From Bradyrhizobium tropiciagri (GTDB taxonomy: Bacteria > Pseudomonadota > Alphaproteobacteria > Rhizobiales > Xanthobacteraceae): a stretch of DNA of 64,000 nucleotides. The notes under the pieces are model-generated. The model was given only the letters and a program-made list of their open reading frames with translations, ran no database searches and had not been told where the DNA came from. Location: contig NZ_JAFCKF010000013.1 in the NCBI RefSeq assembly GCF_018130545.1, positions 1-64,000 of the forward strand, written 5' to 3'. Shown in pieces: positions 26,646 to 34,936 of this stretch. Position 1 is the stretch's first letter. Every line of letters begins with the position of its first letter. The position numbers were made by a program, and so were the translations under genes.

Positions 26646-27374
26646 ATGAGCCAGACCCGCACCACCCTCATCACCGGCGGCAATTCGGGGATCGGCGAGG
26701 CGCTGGCGAAGCAGCTCGTCGACGAAGGGCAGCGGGTCGTCTCAGTCGGGCTGGAGAAGCCCGTGTGGACGCATGATCTGCTCACCGCCTACCGCGCTGA
26801 TCTGACCAGCATCGCGGAGACGCGCGCCATCGCCGAGGAGATCTGCCGCGATCACGCGATCGATTGCCTGGTGCACAATGCCGGCATCATCCTGCCGAAC
26901 CTGCTGCCCGATGCGAAGCCGGAGGACATCCTGACGCTGGCGCAGCTGCATCTGGGCGCGCCGATGCTGCTGACCCAGGCGGCGATGGAGGGGATGCGGT
27001 CGCGGCGGTTCGGGCGGATCGTGTTCGTGAGCTCGCGCGCCGCGATGGGCGCGGCCACGCGCTCGGCCTATTCGGCGACCAAAGCCGGCGTGCATGGCAT
27101 GGCGCGGACATGGGCGCTGGAGCTGGCCTCAAGCGGGATCACGGTGAACGTGGTCGCGCCGGGCCCGATCCTGACCGACAATTTCTGGGGCATCGTCCCC
27201 AAGGGCTCCGAGCAGCAGGCGAAGATGGCAGGCAACGTCCCGGTCGGACGGCTCGGCGCCCGCGAAGACGTCGCGCACGCGATCGGTTTCTTCCTCGACG
27301 AGCGCTCGGACTTCGTCACCGGCCAGGTGCTCTATGTCTGCGGCGGCACCAGCCTGGTCGGCCTCGGTCCCTGA
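26646..27374 (+). CDS. Short-chain dehydrogenase/reductase
   Basis: This 242-aa classical SDR has the nucleotide-binding motif TGGNSGIG (residues 10-17), HNAG in place of NNAG, and catalytic Tyr142 and Lys146 in YSATK. It would oxidise or reduce an alcohol/ketone in the pathway. A GGCAGGGAG ribosome-binding site precedes the ATG at 26646. It is the last plus-strand gene of the Rieske operon and converges with the MarR gene, with 11 bp between stops. Confidence 0.9.
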   Translation: MSQTRTTLITGGNSGIGEALAKQLVDEGQRVVSVGLEKPVWTHDLLTAYRADLTSIAETRAIAEEICRDHAIDCLVHNAGIILPNLLPDAKPEDILTLAQLHLGAPMLLTQAAMEGMRSRRFGRIVFVSSRAAMGAATRSAYSATKAGVHGMARTWALELASSGITVNVVAPGPILTDNFWGIVPKGSEQQAKMAGNVPVGRLGAREDVAHAIGFFLDERSDFVTGQVLYVCGGTSLVGLGP

Positions 27375-27385
27375 TCGCGAACCAA

Positions 27386-27868
27386 TCAGATCTGGTTCTG
27401 GCGGATGTTCTCGACCATCTTGGCCAGCACGCGGGCACACACCTCGATCTCGTCGGGGTCGATGCCGACGGTCAGCCGGTCGTAATTGTTCTCCATGATC
27501 GGCCAGATCTTGCGCAGCAGCGCTTCGCCGTCCGGCGTCAATCCGACCACGCGGCGACGCTGGTCCTCCTCCGCGATCTCCCGCTTGACGAGGCCGGCTG
27601 TCACCATCGACTCCACCATGCGGCTCGCGGTCGACTGCTCGGTGACCGCCAGCACGGCGATCTCGTTGACGGTCAGGGTCTTGTAGATGAACAGCACCGA
27701 CAACGTGCGGAACACGACGTTGTTGATGTTGTGCTCGCTGAGATCGCGGTTCTGATCCAGGTTCCAGCGATTGGCGAGCCGGTTGAACAGGTAGGGAATG
27801 TAGCTTTGCAGCTGGTCCCGCGTCCGCGGTGGACCGGATTTCCATCTGCTTCGGGAGTCTTTGGCCAT
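27386..27868 (-). CDS. MarR-family regulator A
   Basis: This 160-aa winged-helix transcription factor has core features in the middle (VLFIYKTLTVNEIAVLAVTEQSTASRMVESMV) and the wing (REIAEEDQRRRVVGLT). MarR proteins dimerise, bind palindromic operators and leave DNA upon binding an aromatic ligand. It is coupled to MarR B by a one-base overlap and forms the end of the iorAB-marR operon. It is a candidate for binding the palindromes at 22161-22196 and 32127-32154. Confidence 0.9.
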   Translation of the reverse strand: MAKDSRSRWKSGPPRTRDQLQSYIPYLFNRLANRWNLDQNRDLSEHNINNVVFRTLSVLFIYKTLTVNEIAVLAVTEQSTASRMVESMVTAGLVKREIAEEDQRRRVVGLTPDGEALLRKIWPIMENNYDRLTVGIDPDEIEVCARVLAKMVENIRQNQI

Positions 27869-28365
27869 TACTTCCTGCGACCCTGCTTCTTGCTTTCGCT
27901 GCCAAGTTTCGCGGAGAGCGACCGCAACATCGACAGCGCCGTCTCCAGCTCCCGGGCGGGGATGCCTTCGAGCCGTTCGCTGAGGTGCTTCTTATGCACG
28001 TCGGCGGCGGCCCTGAACAGGGCCTCGCCCTTCGGCGTCAGGCGGACGATGAACGAGCGGCGGTCCTCGCTCGACATCTCCTTGCTGATGAGATCATCGG
28101 CCAGCAGGCGCTGCACCAGTCCCGAGACGTTGCCGCCGGACACTTTCAGGTTCTGCGACAACTGCCCGAGCGCCAATCCGTCCCGGTAACGATCGAGCTG
28201 CGCCAGCACATCGAACTTGGCCAGCGACAGACCGAACTCCGAGCCCAGCATAGAATTCAGCGACGCAAAGAGTTCGCTATGCAGTGACAGCAGTTGCAGC
28301 CAAAGCCGGGTCTCGATCTGTCCGAAGACGGGAGCGATGCTCTCCTTGAGGGCCGACGACGTCAT
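27868..28365 (-). CDS. MarR-family regulator B
   Basis: This 165-aa winged-helix regulator contains LAKFDVLAQLDRYRDGLALGQLS, recognition region SGGNVSGLVQRLLADDL and wing SEDRRSFIVRLT. Start ATG 28365 overlaps the iorB stop as ATGA, so its synthesis follows that of the oxidoreductase. Two different MarR proteins in one operon suggest either two ligands or two target sets. Pairs of MarR regulators are known from auxin-degradation loci. Confidence 0.9.
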   Translation of the reverse strand: MTSSALKESIAPVFGQIETRLWLQLLSLHSELFASLNSMLGSEFGLSLAKFDVLAQLDRYRDGLALGQLSQNLKVSGGNVSGLVQRLLADDLISKEMSSEDRRSFIVRLTPKGEALFRAAADVHKKHLSERLEGIPARELETALSMLRSLSAKLGSESKKQGRRK

Positions 28366-29927
28366 GCGAAGCTCTTGATGGTCTGGATCACGCCGTCGAG
28401 CTCCTTGCCGGCGCTGTCCTTCAGCGCGGCTTCCCGCAGCCGGCGCGCCCAGTCGGCGGCGTCGTCGCGCGGCGCGACCAGCTTGATCGCGGCCAGCGTC
28501 TTGTCGAATTTCGACAGGCCGCGGCTGTGCGTGTCGGAATAGCCTTTGACCAGGCGCCGGCATTGCAGGATCTCGACGCCCAACTGATAGTTCGTTCGGA
28601 CGGCCTCCGTCGCGGCCTTGAGCCATTCGTCCCGGTGCGCGGTCTCGACGGCATGGCGCAGCGAGCGGCGGCGGATGCCGCGCAGTCCGCCGACGGCATA
28701 GAGCGCGACGAACCAGGGCAGCGAGTAGGTCTTGACCCGTCGTCCCTTGTTGACGCGACGATCGAGCCAGCCGAGCAGGCCCGGCTTGGCGCCAAGCCAG
28801 CGGGCAAATCCCGACGGCAGCGTGCCCATGACCTCTTCCATGCGGGGATGCATGAACTCGGTGGTCTGCAGCACTTGGCCCTCGGACAGTTCGAGCTCGC
28901 CCTCGATCCGCGCACGGCGGGCCGATCGGGTCTTGAGGTCGGCAACGCGGATGACGTCGTCATAGGTCATGGCGTTGGCGAGATATTTTGTCGCGGCCTG
29001 GGTGAAGGCAAAGTTGCGCTCGGCGCCACCGGAGCTGCGATCGGCGGCGTGGAGTTGGCCGAGGATGTCGAGATATTCGCCGCCATAGGCGACGTCCTGG
29101 AAATCGACCACCTTCTTCAGCCCGGCGCGCCCGATGGCCTGCGCGGCCGCGGGCAACTCGCGCGTCAGCCGGGCTGCGAGGCCGGCGAGACGGGGATCGA
29201 GAGCCGCCGGGGAGGGCGGCGCCTTGGCCATCTCCGATTGCGCGGGTGCGGTCGGCTCCGGAGACTTCGACTGCACCCGGTCATACGCAGCTTCGAACGC
29301 GCGGATACTGGCCTGCGCGCCCTTGTCGCCGGCGCGGATGACGTCGAGATAGCTGTCGTGGCTGAAGCCCAGCACGCCGGCGCCGGCGAGGGCGCCGAAC
29401 ATCGCGGCCGAGATCACGCTGCCGTTGGCGATCGCCAGCGCGTTCATGTCGAAGATGATCTCGGTCTTGGCGGCGATTCCGATGGCGCCGGTCACCGCGC
29501 CCTGGTCGGCGATGCCGTTGCCTGGTGCGATCTTCTCGCCGATCGCAAAGGTCCGGTGGTTGGATGCGATCAGCGTGGTGCGGTCCGGCGTCACCAGGCC
29601 GCGCAGGATCGAGCGGCCGGCTTCCATGAATTCCGCCGCCATCACCACGTCGACGTCGCCGGGAGTCGGCATCAGCGACAGGATCGGCTTGCGGCCATCG
29701 AGCGGCGGCATCGCCTCGATATAGTAGATCGTGGCGCCGGTGCGCTGGGCAACGCCGGGCACCGAGGTCGACTGCGCGACCCAGCCATGGTTCTCGGCGA
29801 GCTGGACGATCCAGTCGGTGAGGACGCCGCCGCCCTGGCCGCCCATCGCGACGATCGCGATCGAGATCGGCCGCTCGGTTGCATCACCTGCGGCGGGCAG
29901 CGCCAGCTTGACCGTTTCGTCTCTCAT
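28362..29927 (-). CDS. iorB: Indolepyruvate oxidoreductase beta-like subunit, long form
   Basis: This is the small-subunit homologue of 2-oxoacid:ferredoxin oxidoreductases (521 aa). Residues ~20-210 form the conserved gamma/beta domain (VAMGGQGGGVLTDWIVQLA near the N-terminus). A long C-terminal extension (~240-521) is present in the proteobacterial long form and absent from the ~200-aa archaeal IorB. With IorA it would oxidatively decarboxylate an aryl 2-oxoacid to an aryl-CoA. In an isatin-type pathway the substrate would be isatinate (2-aminophenylglyoxylate). Its start is preceded by two tandem micro-ORFs. Confidence 0.9.
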   Translation of the reverse strand: MRDETVKLALPAAGDATERPISIAIVAMGGQGGGVLTDWIVQLAENHGWVAQSTSVPGVAQRTGATIYYIEAMPPLDGRKPILSLMPTPGDVDVVMAAEFMEAGRSILRGLVTPDRTTLIASNHRTFAIGEKIAPGNGIADQGAVTGAIGIAAKTEIIFDMNALAIANGSVISAAMFGALAGAGVLGFSHDSYLDVIRAGDKGAQASIRAFEAAYDRVQSKSPEPTAPAQSEMAKAPPSPAALDPRLAGLAARLTRELPAAAQAIGRAGLKKVVDFQDVAYGGEYLDILGQLHAADRSSGGAERNFAFTQAATKYLANAMTYDDVIRVADLKTRSARRARIEGELELSEGQVLQTTEFMHPRMEEVMGTLPSGFARWLGAKPGLLGWLDRRVNKGRRVKTYSLPWFVALYAVGGLRGIRRRSLRHAVETAHRDEWLKAATEAVRTNYQLGVEILQCRRLVKGYSDTHSRGLSKFDKTLAAIKLVAPRDDAADWARRLREAALKDSAGKELDGVIQTIKSFA

Positions 29928-29955
29928 GCCGAAACTCTCATGCCCAGAGTCTCAT
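29928..29955 (-). repeat. Tandem 14-bp repeat with overlapping start/stop codons between iorA and iorB
   Basis: On the minus strand two 14-bp units (11 of 14 identical) each begin with ATGAGA, and the iorB gene itself begins with the same hexamer. The first ATG (29955) overlaps the iorA stop as ATGA. It opens a 5-codon frame whose TGA overlaps a second ATG (29941), which opens another 5-codon frame whose TGA overlaps the iorB ATG (29927). Ribosomes leaving iorA could re-initiate stepwise to reach iorB. Confidence 0.6.
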
Positions 29956-32111
29956 GCCAAAGCTTCGAGCGCCGGGCGCCGGCGATCGCGCCGCCGTTGC
30001 AGCCAGCCGATCACGGCCATCGCGACCTTCGATTTGAACTTGTCCCAGCCGGTCGGATTGTGGATGACATCGGCGCGATAGAATGAGGGGCACAGCACGG
30101 CCGCTTCCGCGACCTCGCCGCAATTGCCGCAGCCGACGCAGGAATTGTCGATCGCCGCAACAGGATCGTCGCGCAGGGGATCATCGAGCTGCTTGACCGA
30201 GAGCGACGGGCAGCCGGAGAGACGGATACAGGCGTGGTCGCCGGTGCAGACATCCTCGTCGACGCCGAACCGTTCCTTGACGGTGCGGACGCCATCCTTG
30301 ATCGCCTTGCCGACTAACGGCTTCACGCGGCGCTGCTTGTTCAGCATGCATTCGGAGGAGGCCACGATGACCTTCGGGCCTTGCTCCGTGGTGGTCAGCG
30401 CCTCCTTCAGCGTGTCGCGCATCCGGCCGACATCATAGGTGCGGTCGATCTGCCGGACCCATTGCCCGCCGATGCCCTTCACGGCCTGCACGATCGAGTT
30501 GTTGGTGTTGCGCCGCTTGCTCACCGCGCGCGACGACAGGATATCCTGACCGCCGGTCGCCGAGGTGTAGTAATTGTCGACGATGACGAACACGCCGTCA
30601 TGCTTGTTGAAGACGGCGTTGCCGATGCCGCTGGTCAGCCCGTTGTGCCAGAAGCCGCCGTCGCCCATCACGGCGATCGAGCGCTTGTCGGCCTTGACGT
30701 TGAAGGCCGAGGTCGAGGCCGGGCCGAGGCCAAAGCCCATGGTCGTGGCGCCGATATTGAACGGCGGCAGGATCGAGAACAAATGACAGCCGATGTCGGC
30801 GGAGACGTGGTGCTCGCCGAGCTCGCTCTCGACCAGCTTCATGGCAGCAAAGATCGGCCGCTCCGGGCAGCCGGTGCAAAGGCCGGGCGGACGCGCCGGC
30901 ACCACCTGCTTCAGCTTCTCGACTTCGGGATGGCTGAGCACGGCGCTCGCGTCCGGCGCGGGCGGCCGGTTGCCAAGCAGCCGCGGATCGGTCTTCTCGA
31001 GGAATTCGCGCACGCCGCCGAGCAGCACCTGCGCGGTATAGTCGCCGCCCATCGGCAGCACGTCCTTGCCGTGGACGCGCGCCTGGATATCCCGGCGGCG
31101 CAGCACCGTGTTGATCGCCTGCTCCAGATACTCCGGCTGGCCTTCTTCGACGATCAGAACCGCGTCCTTGTCGAGGCAGAACTCCGCGACCTCGGTGTCG
31201 ATCACCGGGTAGGTGACGTTCATGATGTAGAGCGGGATCTGGGTGTTGCCATAGGCATCCGAAAGCCCGAGATATTGCAGCGCGCGGATGACGTTGTTGT
31301 ACATCCCGCCTTGCATGATGATGCCGACCTTGCCCTGCTTCGGCCCCATCCATTCGTTCAGCTTGTTGTCCCGGACGAAGTTGATGGCCGCGGGCATCCG
31401 CGTCTTGATCTTCTCCTGCTCATGCTCGTAGGCCGCCGGCGGCAGCACGATGCGGCCGACGTCGCGCTTCGGATTGTTCAAGGCGTCCTTGATGGTGTGG
31501 GTCGGCTTGACATTGTCCTTGCAGGCAAAGCTGCCGTGCATGTGGCAGGCGCGGACGCGCACCTCCAGCATCACAGGGGTGTTCGAGACCTCCGAGAGTT
31601 CAAAACCCTTCTCGATCAGATTGACGATGCATTCATGGTCGGGACGCGGATCGAGCAGCCAGATCTGCGATTTCATCGCAAAGGCATGGGTGCGCTCCTG
31701 CATGATTGAGGAGCCTTCGCCGTAATCCTCACCGACGATGATCATGGTGCCGCCGGTGACGCCGCCGGAGGCGAGATTGGCCAGCGCATCGGAGGCGACG
31801 TTGGTGCCGACCGTCGACTTCCACGCGACCGCGCCGCGCAGCGGATACATCACGGAGGCCGACAGCATCGCGGCCGCGGCTGCTTCATTGGCGGAGCTCT
31901 GAAACACGACGCCGAGATCGTCGAGCACGTCCTTGGCGTCGGCCAGCACGTCCATCAGATGCGAGATCGGCGAGCCCTGATAACCGCCGACATAGGCGAC
32001 GCCGGATTGCAGCAGCGCCTTGGTGATGGCGAGGATGCCTTCGCCGCGAAAGGTGTCGCCGTCGCCGAGCCGGAGATCCTCGACCTCGCGAGCAAAAGAC
32101 CGTTCAGCCAT
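29952..32111 (-). CDS. iorA: Indolepyruvate ferredoxin oxidoreductase alpha-like subunit
   Basis: This 719-aa subunit has an N-terminal pyrimidine-binding domain (GGYQGSPISHL), a middle domain and a TPP-binding domain with GDGGFWHNGLTSGIGNAVFN. The C-terminal 4Fe-4S ferredoxin domain shows Cys clusters in DVCTGDHACIRLSGC and SCVGCGNCG. It binds thiamine diphosphate and transfers electrons to ferredoxin. A GGAGGG ribosome-binding site precedes ATG 32111. With IorB it is suited to an aryl 2-oxoacid such as isatinate, phenylglyoxylate-type acids or indolepyruvate; context favours the first. Confidence 0.92.
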   Translation of the reverse strand: MAERSFAREVEDLRLGDGDTFRGEGILAITKALLQSGVAYVGGYQGSPISHLMDVLADAKDVLDDLGVVFQSSANEAAAAAMLSASVMYPLRGAVAWKSTVGTNVASDALANLASGGVTGGTMIIVGEDYGEGSSIMQERTHAFAMKSQIWLLDPRPDHECIVNLIEKGFELSEVSNTPVMLEVRVRACHMHGSFACKDNVKPTHTIKDALNNPKRDVGRIVLPPAAYEHEQEKIKTRMPAAINFVRDNKLNEWMGPKQGKVGIIMQGGMYNNVIRALQYLGLSDAYGNTQIPLYIMNVTYPVIDTEVAEFCLDKDAVLIVEEGQPEYLEQAINTVLRRRDIQARVHGKDVLPMGGDYTAQVLLGGVREFLEKTDPRLLGNRPPAPDASAVLSHPEVEKLKQVVPARPPGLCTGCPERPIFAAMKLVESELGEHHVSADIGCHLFSILPPFNIGATTMGFGLGPASTSAFNVKADKRSIAVMGDGGFWHNGLTSGIGNAVFNKHDGVFVIVDNYYTSATGGQDILSSRAVSKRRNTNNSIVQAVKGIGGQWVRQIDRTYDVGRMRDTLKEALTTTEQGPKVIVASSECMLNKQRRVKPLVGKAIKDGVRTVKERFGVDEDVCTGDHACIRLSGCPSLSVKQLDDPLRDDPVAAIDNSCVGCGNCGEVAEAAVLCPSFYRADVIHNPTGWDKFKSKVAMAVIGWLQRRRDRRRPALEALA

Positions 32112-32126
32112 TGCACCCTCCAGAAA

Positions 32127-32163
32127 TATGCTATAGCATACGTTTACATGTAAAATAAGTCAA
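32127..32163 (-). promoter_or_regulatory. iorA promoter with two perfect palindromes
   Basis: Reading the minus strand, -35 TTGACT (32158-32163), a 17-bp spacer and -10 TATGCT (32135-32140) place the start about 20 bp before the ATG. The spacer contains the perfect 12-bp palindrome TTTACATGTAAA (32143-32154), and the -10 lies in the perfect 14-bp palindrome TATGCTATAGCATA (32127-32140). The first shares TTACATGTA with the Rieske operon promoter. This is classic architecture for repression by a dimeric regulator such as MarR A or B. Confidence 0.72.
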
Positions 32164-32249
32164 CGCTGCGCCACGAGTATGAGCCGGCGACAGGGTAGGG
32201 CCAATGCTGAAGCTGCCGTGCTTTCGAGCCGCCCGCGCGAACCCTCGCC

Positions 32250-32366
32250 GTCGTCCTGGCGAGCCGGGACCCATCACCCCGAATGGTCATCGTCGAGTGA
32301 TCCGGGGCCACGATCCCGTTTCACAGCGAATGCAGTGGTTATGGGTCCTGGCTTCGCCAGGACGAC
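32250..32366. repeat. Interspersed inverted-repeat element
   Basis: The left arm (32250-32278) and right arm (32337-32366) are inverted copies of a ~29-bp sequence. It starts GTCGTCCTGGCGA and ends GGACCCAT-ACC, with two mismatches and one gap, and a 58-bp middle. The right arm is itself a hairpin (TCCTGGC-ttc-GCCAGGA). It looks like the short intergenic palindromic repeats that I remember as common in Bradyrhizobium; copy number cannot be checked here. It lies between the divergent iorA and ring-cleavage operons. Confidence 0.65.
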
Positions 32367-32392
32367 ATCGGTGGATGTGGCGTCAGGACTGC

Positions 32393-32431
32393 ATGAGCCA
32401 GGACGTCACGAGACAGGACGTTACGAAGTAA
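32393..32431 (+). other. 12-codon open frame made of a 15-bp tandem repeat
   Basis: ATG at 32393 opens MSQDVTRQDVTK and stops at 32431, 15 bp before the ring-cleavage dioxygenase ATG. It is built from two 15-bp units (32399-32413 and 32414-32428, 12 of 15 identical). It could act as a leader peptide, but no ribosome-binding site is clear and it may be chance. Confidence 0.25.
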
Positions 32432-32446
32432 GACGTGGAGGACAGC

Positions 32447-33553
32447 ATGGGCGAGAACGTCATCGGCCGGGCCAATGTCGAGGATACTCCGGAGCTCAAG
32501 GCCTACTACAAGGATCTCGAGAAGTTCGAAGCCGGCGCGCTGTGGACGGTCGCCAACAAGATCGAGCCGTGGCAGCCGCAGTCGGCGTCCATTCCGGTTC
32601 TCTGGCGCTACAGCGATTTGCGCGAGCACGTGCTGCGCTCGGTCGAGCTGGTCTCGCCGGAGAAGGCGGGCCGGCGGGTGATCTATCTCAACAATCCCGG
32701 TCGCCGCGACGTGTCGGCCGCGGTCGGCTGGCTCTATTCAGGTTTGCAGGTCATGCATCCCGGCGAGGTGGCGTCGGCCCATGCGCATTCGGCCTCGGCG
32801 CTGCGCTTCATCATGGAAGGGGCGGGCGCTTACACCATCGTCGATGGTCACAAGATGACGCTCGGCGCGCGGGACTTCGTGCTGACGCCGAACGGCACCT
32901 GGCACGAACATGGCGTCGAGGCCAACGGTTCGGTCTGCATCTGGCAGGACGGGCTCGACATTCCGCTGGTCAATGCGCTGGAGGCCAATTTCTTCGTCGT
33001 GCATCCGAAGATCCAGCAGGAGGAGTCCGGCTATCCCGTCGACGACATGACCAAGACCTGGGGCAATCCCGGTCTTCGGCCGGCGGGCTCGCGATGGTCG
33101 AACGGCTATTCGCCGATGTTCAAATATGAGTGGGAGCCGACCTACGAGTCGCTCGGGAAATACGCCGCCGCGACCGACGGATCGCCCTATGACGGCATCC
33201 TCATGAACTACGTCAACCCGATCACCGGCGGACATGTGATGCAGACCATCGGCGCCAGCATGCAGATGCTGCGGCCGGGCGAGAAGACCAGGTCGCACCG
33301 CCACACCGGAAGCTTCGTCTATCAGGTCGCCAAGGGCCAGGGCTATTCCGTGATCGGCGGCAAGCGGTTCGAATGGCAGGAGCGAGACATCTTTTGCGTT
33401 CCCTCCTGGGCCTGGCATGAGCACGGCAACGCCTCGGACAGCGAGGATGCCTGCCTGTTCTGCTTCAATGATCTGCCCGTCATCGAGGGGCTCGGCCTCT
33501 ACCGGGAAGAGGCCTATGGCGACAATGCCGGCCATCAGCCGGTCGCGGCTTGA
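32447..33553 (+). CDS. Gentisate/salicylate-type ring-cleavage dioxygenase (bicupin)
   Basis: This 368-aa bicupin of the gentisate 1,2-dioxygenase family opens hydroxylated aromatic acids next to the carboxyl group with Fe(II) and O2. The first cupin has AHAHSASALRFIMEG and WHEHG, the second SHRHTGSFVYQVAKG and AWHEHGN. Both keep the His pattern, although the first reads HAH where I recall HRH in typical enzymes. ATG 32447 is preceded by GTGGAGGAC. The next gene is a fumarylpyruvate-hydrolase-like enzyme, as in gentisate pathways. The exact substrate (gentisate, salicylate or an amino analogue) is open. Confidence 0.88.
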   Translation: MGENVIGRANVEDTPELKAYYKDLEKFEAGALWTVANKIEPWQPQSASIPVLWRYSDLREHVLRSVELVSPEKAGRRVIYLNNPGRRDVSAAVGWLYSGLQVMHPGEVASAHAHSASALRFIMEGAGAYTIVDGHKMTLGARDFVLTPNGTWHEHGVEANGSVCIWQDGLDIPLVNALEANFFVVHPKIQQEESGYPVDDMTKTWGNPGLRPAGSRWSNGYSPMFKYEWEPTYESLGKYAAATDGSPYDGILMNYVNPITGGHVMQTIGASMQMLRPGEKTRSHRHTGSFVYQVAKGQGYSVIGGKRFEWQERDIFCVPSWAWHEHGNASDSEDACLFCFNDLPVIEGLGLYREEAYGDNAGHQPVAA

Positions 33554-33596
33554 CATCTCCTTGTAGAATCAACCCGAATAACCGGATCAAGCTTTC

Positions 33597-34505
33597 ATGC
33601 GTCTTGTCACCTACACTCTGGGCTCCAGCGGCGCCCGTCTCGGGCTTGTCGTCGATGGATTGGTTATCGATGTCGAGCGGCTTGGTGCGTCACGCGGCCT
33701 GGTCTGGCCTGCCGATATGCTATCGCTCATCGATAACGCGGTCACGCTGCTCCCGGCGTTGAAGGATTGCATCGATAGCGCCAACGGGCGCCTGCCGGCC
33801 GGCGCCGCCGTTCCGATCGAGGATGTCAGGCTGCAAGCACCGATCCCGCGGCCGCGGAAAAACATCTTCGGAATCGGGCTGAACTATCGCGCGCATGTCG
33901 CGGAATCAGCCAAGAGCCTAGACACCGACAAGGATCTGCCGAAGCAGCCGGTGGTGTTCTCGAAGCCGCCGACTGCCGTGGTCGGGCCGGGCGCGGCGAT
34001 CCAGCACAATGCCGGCATGACCCAGCAGCTCGACTGGGAGGTCGAGCTCGCCGTCATCATCGGCAAGACCGCGACCCGCATCCCGGTCGAGAAGGCGATG
34101 GATCACGTGTTCGGCTATTCCGTGATGATCGACATTTCCGCGCGCGACAATCGCCGCGCCGGGCAGTGGATCTTTTCCAAGGGCATGGACACCTACGCCC
34201 CGTTCGGCCCCTGCATCGTGACCGCGGACGAGATTGCCGATCCGCATGATCTCCGGCTCTGGCTGACCAAGAACGGCGTCATGAAGCAGGACTCCAACAC
34301 CAGATACATGATCTTCGATATCCCAACCCTGATCGCCGACATTTCGTCCGGCATGACGCTCGAGCCGGGCGACATCATCGCGACCGGGACGCCGGAAGGC
34401 GTCGGCGCAGGCATGAGCCCGCAGGAATGGCTGTGGCCCGGCGACGTGGTCGAGGCCGGGGTCGATGGCGTCGGCGTCATCCGGCACCCGGTCGTTGCGA
34501 TCTGA
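33597..34505 (+). CDS. Fumarylacetoacetate-hydrolase-family protein (fumarylpyruvate hydrolase-like)
   Basis: This 302-aa enzyme hydrolyses C-C bonds in ring-cleavage products. Metal-site residues are visible in DWEVELAVIIGK, with an N-terminal cap and FGIGLNYRAHVAES at the start of the catalytic domain, and IIATGTPEGVGAG near the end. It lies 43 bp after the dioxygenase and would convert a fumarylpyruvate or maleylpyruvate analogue. Its stop overlaps the thioesterase start by one base. Confidence 0.88.
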   Translation: MRLVTYTLGSSGARLGLVVDGLVIDVERLGASRGLVWPADMLSLIDNAVTLLPALKDCIDSANGRLPAGAAVPIEDVRLQAPIPRPRKNIFGIGLNYRAHVAESAKSLDTDKDLPKQPVVFSKPPTAVVGPGAAIQHNAGMTQQLDWEVELAVIIGKTATRIPVEKAMDHVFGYSVMIDISARDNRRAGQWIFSKGMDTYAPFGPCIVTADEIADPHDLRLWLTKNGVMKQDSNTRYMIFDIPTLIADISSGMTLEPGDIIATGTPEGVGAGMSPQEWLWPGDVVEAGVDGVGVIRHPVVAI

Positions 34506-34936
34506 TGACCTCGTTCTCGTTCGATCGCGAGCTGAGGTTCGGCGACTGCGATCCGTCGGGGATCGCCTATTTCCCGTCCTACCTCAACATCCTCAATGGC
34601 GTGGTCGAGGAGTTCTGGTCGACGATCGGGTTCTCCTGGCCGGAGCTGATCACGGTCCGCAAGATCGGGACCCCAACCGTGCATCTGACCTGCGACTTCT
34701 CACGGCCGTCGAAGTTCGGCGATCTCCTCAGCTTTGCGCTCGGGATCACCAAGGTGGGCGGTTCGTCGCTCCATCTGGCTCATATCGTATCAGGCGCAGA
34801 TGGCGTGCGTTGGCGTGCGCGCCAGATCCTTGCCGCAACGTCGTTGGTCGATCATCACGCGATCCCGTGGCCCGATGACGTCCGCGCGGCGCTGATGTCG
34901 CATCTCCAGGCAGACGAGGAGGCGACGGCATCATGA
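34505..34936 (+). CDS. 4-hydroxybenzoyl-CoA thioesterase-like protein
   Basis: This 143-aa hotdog-fold thioesterase shows the family motif RFGDCDPSGIAYFPSYLNIL, where the Asp after Cys is the usual catalytic residue. Such enzymes free aromatic acids from CoA. In the proposed scheme it could release anthranilate from the anthraniloyl-CoA made by IorAB. It is coupled to both neighbours by one-base and four-base overlaps. Confidence 0.87.
   Translation: MTSFSFDRELRFGDCDPSGIAYFPSYLNILNGVVEEFWSTIGFSWPELITVRKIGTPTVHLTCDFSRPSKFGDLLSFALGITKVGGSSLHLAHIVSGADGVRWRARQILAATSLVDHHAIPWPDDVRAALMSHLQADEEATAS

Noticed and set aside
29952-32111. Reading IorAB as an auxin synthesis enzyme
   Set aside because: Indolepyruvate oxidation to indoleacetyl-CoA is possible for the family, but the oxygenase, cyclase, ring-cleavage and transporter genes around it point to degradation.
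32161-32446. Insertion sequence at the 32-kb inverted repeat
   Set aside because: Arms are present but there is no transposase frame and the element is only about 117 bp. It is a short interspersed repeat instead.
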